Part shown: positions 1 through 8,800 of the stretch, one piece after another
How the letters are laid out: every line of letters begins with the position of its first letter
Numbering within the stretch: the first letter of the stretch is position 1
Assembly: GCA_037178625.1 (NCBI GenBank)
Contig: CM074138.1
Span: forward strand, 868,001-932,000
From: Skeletonema tropicum
Lineage: Eukaryota; Bacillariophyta; Thalassiosirophyceae; Thalassiosirales; Thalassiosiraceae
DNA: 64,000 nucleotides
Direction: 5' to 3'
Translations under genes and position numbers: made by a program
Notes under the pieces: model-generated
The model's database searches: none
What the model was told of the DNA's origin: nothing
What the model saw: only the letters and a program-made list of their open reading frames with translations

Positions 1-495
1 TGCCCGATCATCGGATCGGCCAGCGAGGTTGAGGTACTCCATGACAATGAGGCTGCCTTTCCCCTCCGAATAATCTCCGTAGTGGTACACTTTGGGAATT
101 CGTAATGAATCTTCCCCCTGTTGAGAGCACTCATACATGGCCTGCAGGCCGAGTGCCTCACCGTGAAACATCTCCTCTGCCGACCGTGACGAAGATTTGA
201 CAAAGAACGACACCGGTTTCCCATCATCACTTTCAGGTGGGTTTGTTACTGTAACTTTGCGGAAAGAGGCCCAACCCGATGAACCTGCTGGAATAGCTTT
301 GTCGATTTTCCCATATCCTGCCGACGATGCCCATGATTCCAGCTCTTGATCTAGCGGTGCCATTGCTGCGAGTTGTGTTTGTGTGCCAAGTAGGCGAGTG
401 GCAGATGATGATATGGGTGAGAAGGAAAATCCGAAACTGCAGCCTAACGGTGTGGATGCCGTGAGCAGTAGTGCAACGTTGGATATGCGAGTCAT
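1..495 (-). CDS. Fructosamine/ketosamine-3-kinase-like protein, 3' part beyond the window
   Basis: The frame is open from an ATG at 495 to base 1, giving 165 residues of N-terminal sequence. After a leader of about 50 residues comes an FN3K-like kinase N-lobe. It includes FFVKSSSRSAEEMFHGEA, which carries the ATP-binding lysine and the family's F-x-GEA-GL-A-M pattern. IPKVYHYGDY and then SLIVMEYLNL, the hinge region, follow. The family phosphorylates sugar-amine adducts on proteins and so drives deglycation. The leader has a hydrophobic stretch followed by Phe- and Ser-rich sequence, which would suit a diatom plastid presequence, as plant FN3K is plastid-located; targeting is inference. The catalytic C-lobe lies outside. 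It is transcribed away from the gene at 796 across a 300 bp gap. Confidence 0.8.
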   Translation of the reverse strand, partial: MTRISNVALLLTASTPLGCSFGFSFSPISSSATRLLGTQTQLAAMAPLDQELESWASSAGYGKIDKAIPAGSSGWASFRKVTVTNPPESDDGKPVSFFVKSSSRSAEEMFHGEALGLQAMYECSQQGEDSLRIPKVYHYGDYSEGKGSLIVMEYLNLAGRSDDRA

Positions 496-795
496 GTTCA
501 TCCAATACCAATACAATGGGTTGCTGCCTCTCCCTTGCATGCACCTTGCAACTTAGTACGCTGTGAGGTGTTTTGTGTTAGTTTTCCTCCATGCTATTTT
601 TCAGAAGTCCATCTTTCATCTCCCGCCAAGGATCGTATCAATTCCGACGTGCCTTTCATAATTTTGATCTCAATGAAGATCTTCTTCTTCTCCATCCTAC
701 CTCTTCAATCCCAAATCCACCCATCATTGCTGCAACCTCTGAGTGTCGAGGCCAGTGACAACGCAATAGCCGGTTGTGGTCAATAGAAGATAGCA
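496..795. promoter_or_regulatory. Divergent intergenic region
   Basis: This 300 bp gap lies between two divergently transcribed genes and must hold both 5' leaders and promoters. I see no clear TATA box or repeat. The short open frames in it look like chance. Confidence 0.4.
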
Positions 796-1674
796 ATGAT
801 GATGACGATGAAGAAAATGCAGCGGCAGCAGCGTACAACTACGCCGTCAACGATGATTGTGGCTGCTCTCATAGTCGTGGCACATCAAATGCTCACGACA
901 TCAGCTACATCTTGTCACATCATATCTGCCCGTCCGGCGTTTTACCCTCATACGATCAATAGTGTCAGCCGCAGTAGCACCAAACATTCTGCTTCTACTT
1001 CAAGTACTAGATACACAAGGCGACAGAATGGAGCAACCAAGTCAGCTGGAGCCACAGACAACATCCAAACAGCTGGGCTACGAAAAAAGACGAAATCAAA
1101 AATGATTGAATTGGAGGATGATTTTGATTACAGTTACAATCCACAGTCAGAATCTGCTGCTCAATTGGAACAACAACAGCCTTCATTGGAGGAATTACGT
1201 AGTCAACTAGGACCACTCGGTCTATTGGTATCCAACACAATCGAGCTCACAATCGTTACAGTGGGCTCCTTCATTTCTGGTAGCCTATTAGGCTACGTTG
1301 GAGGAGGCGTCTTCAACATCCCATCCACTCTCTTTGGTAAATCAATGGGTAACTTGGGACAACGACTGGCAGCACTTAACGCAAAGGCATTCACACAATG
1401 TAAATCTTGGGGTAAACTATCCGCTGCCTTTTCTGGCTTCAACAACTTTGCACGTATGTGTCGAGGAAACATAGAGGATGATGGTTGGAATACTGTGATT
1501 GGTAGTGGTTTGACAGGTGCATTCTTGAGTCGGAATGGTGGTCCACAGGCAATGTTGCAGGGGGCTGCGACTTATGCTGGGTTTACCTATTTTTTGGATA
1601 AGATGACGAGATCGGATACTTCACAACGGGGTCAATCAGAATTGATGTATACGGATGTTCCCCTTGATGACTGA
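796..1674 (+). CDS. Tim17/Tim22/Tim23-family membrane protein
   Basis: A 292-residue single-exon protein. The C-terminal half (about 150-275) has the glycine-rich hydrophobic helices of the Tim17/22/23 (PRAT) family, with GSFISGSLLGYVGGGVF and later VIGSGLTGAFLSRNGGPQAM. The segment ARMCRGNIEDDGWNT matches the conserved Arg-Gly-x-x-Asp-x-Trp-Asn region before the last helix pair. The family forms protein or amino-acid channels in mitochondrial and plastid membranes. The N-terminus has a hydrophobic stretch (about 20-40) followed by ARPAFYP, which resembles the Phe-containing cleavage motif of diatom plastid presequences. A plastid-envelope location is therefore possible, but a mitochondrial one is not excluded. 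The start is the first ATG of a run (MMMTMKKM), so the exact start is uncertain. Confidence 0.65.
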   Translation: MMMTMKKMQRQQRTTTPSTMIVAALIVVAHQMLTTSATSCHIISARPAFYPHTINSVSRSSTKHSASTSSTRYTRRQNGATKSAGATDNIQTAGLRKKTKSKMIELEDDFDYSYNPQSESAAQLEQQQPSLEELRSQLGPLGLLVSNTIELTIVTVGSFISGSLLGYVGGGVFNIPSTLFGKSMGNLGQRLAALNAKAFTQCKSWGKLSAAFSGFNNFARMCRGNIEDDGWNTVIGSGLTGAFLSRNGGPQAMLQGAATYAGFTYFLDKMTRSDTSQRGQSELMYTDVPLDD

Positions 1675-2033
1675 CTTTGATTGATAGATGTTCATGAACT
1701 TAATTAATGTTATTGATTGAAATTATTCATTTTTGCCTCCCTTGATCGAGTATTGTACACTTCTTCTTCAATTCAGTACTGTACTGTTATTTACACGAGC
1801 GAGCCCTGACAGAGATTTTCTTCCAAACCTTCGAATAATCTTCGCCTTCGTAGGAATCAATATTAACCGGTACTTCATTTCCTCCTTCAGTCGCGGTGCA
1901 GGTGTATCAGCGGTGGTCTTGCTTTTTGAAGATTTCATTTTCGCTGTTGTGTAGGAAGTAGTATGTTGTTGTGGTTTGGAGTTTGGAAGGATACATTATT
2001 CAAGCAGAATACTTGACTAAAAGTATTAAGAAC
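1675..2033. other. Intergenic region, no gene seen
   Basis: About 360 bp between the Tim17-like stop and the first ATG of the C2-TerD gene. It has an open frame of 73 codons (1733-1954) with no family resemblance, which I take as chance. It presumably holds the 3' end of one gene and the promoter of the next. Confidence 0.4.
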
Positions 2034-3860
2034 ATGTCGTGTAGAGTATCCACCGATCCACCTCTCGCGGGGCTACGTGCCACCATCAACATCTTTCAAG
2101 CCAGAGGTCTCTTGGCAGCAGATCGAAGTTTATTCGGAAAGAAAAAATCCTCCGACCCATACGTCAAGGTTTACTACAAGGATGTCCTCGTTGGTAAAAC
2201 TCCAGTAAAGAAAAAGACACTTGATCCTCAATGGAGTCACAGTCTCAAGTATACGATAGGGTGTGATGATGGAGAAAAGGTGCAGCATGCCGCTCCCACT
2301 GCGAGTGGCCTCGGGCCGAAATTTCATTTGGTGCTGTTCGACAAAGATATGGGAACTTCCGATGATCCTCTGGGACAGGTCTACATCCCCATCAATGTTC
2401 ATGGTGTTGAACCTCAGTGGTTTCCAATTCAGACTGGCACGCAGGGAGAGAAATATTATTGCAAGAAGGCCAAGGGGGAGATCCAAGTGTCGATTGAAAT
2501 TACAACGTTATTGCTGCCAGACATTGTGAGGGGAAATATCATCCGATTGAACATACCCGGTAAAAAGAAGCTTCTCAAAGTTGGATTGGGGTGGAATGTG
2601 ACACAACGTCAGCGTCCAATCGATTTGGATGTTAGTTGTGTAGCCTTGGATACGAACGGAAGTGTGTCCATGACGGAGACAGTTTACTTCTCCAATCTAG
2701 TCAATCCTAATGGATCCATCAGACATTCGGGTGATGAACGGGAGGGGATGAAAACTTTGGTGGGTGAGAATGACGATCGAGAGCAAATTACCATGGATTT
2801 GGAAAATCTTCCAGATCACATTGTAGCATATGTATTGCTTGTAACTGTGGCGACTCCGGGTGTGGACTTTTCGCAGATCACCTCGGCGCGTGTTAGAATT
2901 AGTAGTGGTGCTTCTGGAATCGGATTGTGTGCCTTTCGACCAGCTTATGAGGGTGACAACACTGCGTTGTTCTGCATGCGCATCTCGCGTAGCTTGAAAA
3001 AGGACGGGTTTGGTAAGACATGGACCTTGTCAACGATTGGGGACGTCAACCCTTCCGCTCGTGACTTTGGCTCTCTCATACCAGAGATCAAGGGGTATTG
3101 TCGTGATATATTCCCCTATTTAGATATTGATCCCAATGAACGTGTCGCTGTGATGAATAAGGAAACCACTATTCGAGTGCAAGACTACGCTCCTACTCGA
3201 GACAAACTACCAAGTGTACTAGCAATGGGTTTGGCGTGGGACGTAACGGATGGTGTTGACATTGACTTGGATGCTTCGGCAATTTGTCTCGACAAGAATT
3301 ACAATCTTGTCGACTTGGTCTATTTCAAGCACCTCCGTTCGGAGGACGGCGCCATACACCACTCTGGCGATGAGAGGGAAGGAGATGAAATTGGAGATGA
3401 CGAGAAGATTATTGTAGCTTTCAACGCTGTCAATCCAAGATGTGAGCACATTGTGTTTGTGATCAATTCTTACAGTGAACAAGAACTTGATGATGTTGCC
3501 ATGGCAAGCTGTCACTTGTTTGATCCAGTAACGAGGAAGGATTTGGCAACTTACACTTTGACCAACAATGCTTCTCTCGACAATCATACTGCGCTGTTGT
3601 TGGCCGATTTGTATCGTGACGCTGTTAGCAGAGATTGGATGATGCGAATCATCTCATTACCTCATCAGGGTAAGACAGCTAAACGGAGTTTCGGTGTGGT
3701 TGTCGATTATTTGAGAAGGAATATGCCATCACCTGCATCGCACCCTCCAAATCCTGATGTCATTACTACCGCGATGCCAGTAGCGGTGCCGCTTGATTCG
3801 GACGTTTGTTTCATGCCGGATGATGAGGAGGTGGTTGTTTCTGCATTTGTAGAGAAGTAA
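2034..3860 (+). CDS. C2 domain protein with two TerD domains
   Basis: A 608-residue protein. The frame is open upstream to 1971, but only a GTG lies there, so the ATG at 2034 (AACATGTCG) is the better start. Residues about 10-150 form a C2 domain: SSDPYVKVYY, then TLDPQWSHS, then DKDMGTSDDPLG, with the aspartates expected for calcium and phospholipid binding. Two TerD domains follow (about 180-330 and 395-545). Both have the GLxWxVT start, the aspartate-rich ligand motif (RPIDLDVS; GVDIDLDAS) and the HSGDEREG motif (IRHSGDEREG; IHHSGDEREG). TerD domains bind calcium and are linked to tellurite and stress responses in bacteria; their role in algae is unclear. The domain order suggests a calcium-dependent membrane-associated adaptor, which is inference. 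Confidence 0.85.
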   Translation: MSCRVSTDPPLAGLRATINIFQARGLLAADRSLFGKKKSSDPYVKVYYKDVLVGKTPVKKKTLDPQWSHSLKYTIGCDDGEKVQHAAPTASGLGPKFHLVLFDKDMGTSDDPLGQVYIPINVHGVEPQWFPIQTGTQGEKYYCKKAKGEIQVSIEITTLLLPDIVRGNIIRLNIPGKKKLLKVGLGWNVTQRQRPIDLDVSCVALDTNGSVSMTETVYFSNLVNPNGSIRHSGDEREGMKTLVGENDDREQITMDLENLPDHIVAYVLLVTVATPGVDFSQITSARVRISSGASGIGLCAFRPAYEGDNTALFCMRISRSLKKDGFGKTWTLSTIGDVNPSARDFGSLIPEIKGYCRDIFPYLDIDPNERVAVMNKETTIRVQDYAPTRDKLPSVLAMGLAWDVTDGVDIDLDASAICLDKNYNLVDLVYFKHLRSEDGAIHHSGDEREGDEIGDDEKIIVAFNAVNPRCEHIVFVINSYSEQELDDVAMASCHLFDPVTRKDLATYTLTNNASLDNHTALLLADLYRDAVSRDWMMRIISLPHQGKTAKRSFGVVVDYLRRNMPSPASHPPNPDVITTAMPVAVPLDSDVCFMPDDEEVVVSAFVEK

Positions 3861-4059
3861 TTTGTTTCATTCATATTGTTTCGTGTCAGTAGTCGTTAAT
3901 ACTTAAAGTTCGTCAAGTTTCTGACTTAATAACTAACAATACAAATGATGACGGGAAGTGCTCTTTTATCTTCTTCCTCACAAGGGAATGCCTTCGCAGA
4001 TGCAGTTCCAAGGTAACGCCACATGCACATGCGTTGCACTTAGACAATCTGAAGTATTT

Positions 4060-5535
4060 TTAGTGACAATTCTTTGCAAACGCTGTTTTGAAATCGCGTG
4101 AGTGTATCCACGCATTCGCACCATATTTGTTTCCTTTCAGAACAGGGAGCGCCTCGTGCTCAGTTCTTCCATCTTTACTTTCAGGTGCATGGTCGAGCAC
4201 ACTGGGCCAGATAACAGCATTGCCTTTTTTCGGTTGCACGACAACTCCCTTTCTGTTATTTACCAACGGAAAGCTCGTTCCACCTCCTTCTTCCACATCA
4301 TTGAGATAGATAAACAGAGTTAAAATTCTCACACCGCATGGCATACCTTTGTGGTGTGGAATGTAATCATGGTGTTGTCTGTAATACTGATCGGGTTCAT
4401 ACTGAAGAAGCTGCAGGTATTCGCTATTCTGCACACCTGTCTTGGACACTTCGGCAATCCGCTCAATTACCGGTGCCACTAGTGGATCTCCGTAACAGGA
4501 TGGCTCTTGGCACCACGTATTGTGACTCGTTCGTGATTCACTCACCAAACTGTCATGGGTTCCATCCGGCTTTTCCTTGCCAACATCGGCACTACGTTCA
4601 TATCCCTGTTGCTTTCCAATTTCCACCAACCGATCAGCCTCTTCTTCGGTGACAAAGTTTTCAAGGAGGACGATCCAAGGTCCATCGCTTTCCACACCCT
4701 CCACTTGCGTTCCATTCTTTGACATCTTTGGACGCGACAATGCCTTTGGATTGTACCTTTCATACTCTCCCTTACCATCAGCATTATCAACAATATTCTC
4801 AAACAGGGTGTTCAGATCTCCAGGCTCCCAGATGCACACATTGTCAGGTTCCACAGGACACCGGTGACGAATATCCAGCAAGTCACACGAGAAGCATGCA
4901 GGTCCACAGTTTGTTTTCATGTACTGCTCGTTGGCCTCACATTCACCAGTGGATGCCCAAAAGGTGCAATCCTCATGCGTATTCCTGCACTTGTGACGTA
5001 CTCTTTCAAATTCATCATCTTGCCATACCTTCTTCATGTAGGCTACAGTCTCTTTCAGACGCGCGTCAGTTGATTGTTTTTCAGCAAAATCCTTAGGCAC
5101 ACGTTGCTCCAAACCAAATTGACTAGTGCTATCATAACATTCCAAACAGGCTCTTCGACAATAGTTCCGCATGTAACCCGGATTGGCATCGCATTCTCCC
5201 ATGCCCGACCATTCTGCGCATTGATAATGATCATCCTTGCATATGTCATACACATCGATGGACGCCTTGGCAGCTAAATCCTCGCAGGTATTGCACGACT
5301 TTGGACAGTAGGCGGAGACATATCCGGACGTTTCTCCTGTGCAATCTCCATCGGCGGCCCAGGTGGCACAATTCTTGTGTTTGTCTGTGCACTCAAACTC
5401 AAAGTCGTACTGCACACAGGTGCCGTCTGCTTCGGCTGCTGAACATGTTTTTTCTTCAATAGCTGCCTCGACGATTGGGGAAGCAATGGCGGCTATGCCC
5501 ATTAAGGTGATGAGCGCGATGGCTTTGACTGTCAT
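4060..5535 (-). CDS. ShK-domain prolyl 4-hydroxylase (2OG-Fe(II) oxygenase)
   Basis: A 491-residue secretory-pathway enzyme. The frame opens at an ATG at 5664, but the ATG at 5535 begins a clean signal peptide (MTVKAIALITLMGIAAIAS), so I prefer it. Three Cys-rich ShK-type modules follow (about 47-84, 97-132, 180-215), each with the C-x-W-x-x-x-G-x-C spacing. The C-terminal P4Hc domain (about 285-485) shows the iron ligands in QYYRQHHDYI (HxD) and RTEHEALPVLKGNKYG (distal His and the 2-oxoglutarate lysine), plus VEEGGGTSFPL. The reaction is hydroxylation of peptidyl proline using oxygen and 2-oxoglutarate. Likely substrates are Pro-rich wall proteins such as those encoded elsewhere in this window (inference). 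It is transcribed divergently from the gene at 5859. Confidence 0.9.
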   Translation of the reverse strand: MTVKAIALITLMGIAAIASPIVEAAIEEKTCSAAEADGTCVQYDFEFECTDKHKNCATWAADGDCTGETSGYVSAYCPKSCNTCEDLAAKASIDVYDICKDDHYQCAEWSGMGECDANPGYMRNYCRRACLECYDSTSQFGLEQRVPKDFAEKQSTDARLKETVAYMKKVWQDDEFERVRHKCRNTHEDCTFWASTGECEANEQYMKTNCGPACFSCDLLDIRHRCPVEPDNVCIWEPGDLNTLFENIVDNADGKGEYERYNPKALSRPKMSKNGTQVEGVESDGPWIVLLENFVTEEEADRLVEIGKQQGYERSADVGKEKPDGTHDSLVSESRTSHNTWCQEPSCYGDPLVAPVIERIAEVSKTGVQNSEYLQLLQYEPDQYYRQHHDYIPHHKGMPCGVRILTLFIYLNDVEEGGGTSFPLVNNRKGVVVQPKKGNAVIWPSVLDHAPESKDGRTEHEALPVLKGNKYGANAWIHSRDFKTAFAKNCH

Positions 5536-5858
5536 TGTGAGGGGCTGGTGTAGTTGTTGTGATCCTTTATGGTTATGGCATGGTAAGTTTTGTAGTCTTT
5601 TTTGCAAAACGGAAGCTGGCGGATTTGGGGAAGGCGCGCGAGATTTTGATCTGATTCCTTTCATTCGTGAACGAACAGGGTGAAAAATTGCGCCCTCCGT
5701 GGCTCCCTACAGAAAAATGATTTTATTTAAAAAGTGCATTTGAAGCGCGCCCGGAAATCTTGCAGTCGAAACTACTTCTTCCCCCATCATTCACAGTAGT
5801 GTCAACCCCTTCGCATCTGCAACATCGACCTCGCTCTCGCTCGCTTTTCGCTCTGACA
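5536..5858. promoter_or_regulatory. Divergent intergenic region
   Basis: A 323 bp region shared by the prolyl hydroxylase (leftward) and the PA14/filamin gene (rightward). Both flanking frames run open into it but without a better start. It presumably contains both promoters. No distinct motif was recognised. Confidence 0.4.
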
Positions 5859-8800
5859 ATGGTGACATCCATCGTGAAGATATCATCCGGTGTCCTTCTG
5901 CCGCTGCTTCTCAGCTTCACCCTCCATGATAATGCTGCCGCCTATCGAATCAAAGGCAGCATCAACGAAACACAGCATTTCGTCCCCTACGAACAAGGCA
6001 GCGTGGGCAATGCTCAACAATTTACCACGGCGCAAACTTGGTCGAATCAAGGGTATGCCGAATCCGTCGTGCTCGGCGATGGCGTTGGCAAGAAAAGGTT
6101 GACATCTTGTCCAAAGATGGTTGGTCCCATCGACAATGAATACTTTTGTAGAGGAAAAGACTACGGATACTGTGATCGTCGATCGGGGACTTGCTTTTGC
6201 ACAGATGGGTACATGGGCGATGCATGTGACGACTGTGCCCCGACGCACTTTGAAGTTGGTGGTGTTTGCTATCCCAAAACGCTTTGTCCGAATGATTGTT
6301 CAGGATTTGGCCAATGTAATTATCAAACGGGTAAATGCCAATGCAATGAGTTTAGGGAAGGAGAGGATTGTTCCAGGCCCATCTGCTCGAAATTTCACGA
6401 ATTTTGTACTACCTGTGATGAAGATGGATGCATTGAATGCGAAGATGGATTTAGTTCTCACAAGACAGCAGAGTGGGGGGAGCAATGCCAGCCCTGTTGG
6501 CGATTTGATCCACGTTGTCGTACTTGCAGTGAAGATGCTTGTACTTCGTGTATTGATTTGCTGTTGCTATCCATTCATCGATCTGGGAGACGTCCGCATG
6601 ATCCACCTTTGCCGATGGATGAGCTAACAAGAGAGTTGAGCATTACTGTGCCGTTTGGAAGTAAGCAAGTGGATGCATTTTATGATGCAGAACATTATTT
6701 TTTAGTGGATCCGTCCATGACACCACTCAATGAATCTGCGGTGGAATGCCATCAAGGTCTCGACAATGACGACTCAATCAGTTGCATGCCATACAATCTC
6801 ACATCACATCGGATTTGTGGTAATCATGGAACCATCACTTTTGATTCGCCAGAGTATGCAGTGAAAGAAGATAGCAAACATGTCCGGTTGACGCTTCGTC
6901 GTTCTGGTGGAGGTGTGGGCGAAGTGACAGTATCGTACTCGTTATATCCAATCACTGCTGGCTTTGAGGATGTCGGATCTACAGCATACTACACGACTAA
7001 TCGAACAGTTCTATTTCGTCAAGGGCAAATCACTGCTTCTTTTTTGGTCACAATCAATGATGATCGCATTATGGTAAGTATCACTTGATGAAATCTATTC
7101 CATCCCAGCAATTGCATCCCTTACTCAAATTACTAACATACGCATTCACAGGAACCGAATGAGACCTTTTCTGTTCATTTATCAAACCCTACAGGAGGTA
7201 CAAGCCTTGGGACGCAAAAGAGAACAATTGTTACTATAATTGATGATGATTCAGATAAAACCTGCTCAGGCAATGTTGAAGCAAGGTTGAGCACTGGTGA
7301 TCGACAATCAAATCTCGGAGTGGCTGGTGCATCATTTCAATTCGATTTAACTGCCAACACATGTAGAGGTGACGTTTCGGCAGACGGTGATGATTTATTC
7401 AAGGTTGTTGCACGCCAACTTGTATCCGGTGAAACTCCTCTCGAAAACATCGACACGGTAGATGCTGTTGGGAGCTGTACACATTCACTTGAGAATATAT
7501 ATACATGCCAAGTAAACGCAACTACAAGTGGAAACTACGAGCTTGACGTGTATCATCTAATACCCGGAGGACTGAAAGGCTTCTATTTCACTGATAACGT
7601 CCTTGACGACTCGAGATTGGATATGACTAGGATTGACGCGGAAGTGAATTTTACCTGGGGAACAGGTCCTGTCACATCATTTGGAAGAGACTTTGTATCG
7701 GTGCGATGGGAAGGATATGTGAGGCCGACGCATACAGAAACGTATGCTTTTTGGCTCGATGTGGATGATCATGCCCGCTTGTGGATTGATGGACACTTAT
7801 TGATCGATTGGTGGACGTTTCCTCGGGCTTCTTCCATGCTTCATGCTGAACACGACCTGAGTGAGTTTGAAACTCATGAAATTGTCTTGGAGTATCGTGA
7901 AGTTTTGGGAAGTGCAACAGCAAGATTGCTGTGGTCGTCTGCAAGCACTCCAATTGCCACAGTTCCGCCTTCGTCGTTGTTCTACAAGGTATGTGATTAA
8001 TTGTGTAAACTTGCCATGTCAACTCAGATAGATATGCATTTGACACTTCTTACGATATCGCTCAGGAGCAAATCCGAGACAGCCCTTTTGAATATGTCGT
8101 TCTCCCAGCAGCAACGCATGCCCAACAGTCACAGGCTATTGGTGAAGGTGTCCATACAGCTACCGCTGGGAAAAAACAATCATTCTCTATTTTACCAAAG
8201 GATGCGCATGGGAATTTTCGGGGCTGGCCACATGATTCGATGGCAGCTGACGAAAGACATCTTGATGTCTTCCACGCAACTGCTGTATTGCTTGATATTG
8301 CTGCTGAAGGTGATGTGACTTTCAGCGTAGACGTAACCTACGATGCCGCCTCGAGATATTTTCTGGGCACTTACTTGCCGAGGACAAGTGGTCGATATCA
8401 ACTGAACATATATCACGAGACAAAAGGCAACTTTATGCATATTCGAGGAAGTCCCTTTGCTCTAAATGTTCTGCCAGGAAACACGTTTGCACAGGAAAGT
8501 ACTGCATTTGGGTCTGGATTACACAACGGTGTAGCTGGTAGCGTTGGAATTGCAACTATTCAAGCAATTGATGCAAATCGCAACATGAGAAACGTTGGTG
8601 GTGACGATTGGGAGGTCACGGTGAGGAGTTTGTTGACAAACGACTATCAGTACGGCACCACGCTCGATCATGGCAACGGCACATACTCACTGCAAGTAGT
8701 CCCAGTAGTCGCAGGCCCCAATGACTTATCCATCATGTTAGATGGCAGTCATATCAGAGGATCGCCATTTCGCATGAATGTTGTTCACAATATAGTAGAT

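Noticed and set aside
1733..1954. 73-codon plus-strand open frame
   Set aside because: No domain, no conserved context and it lies in a normal intergenic region.
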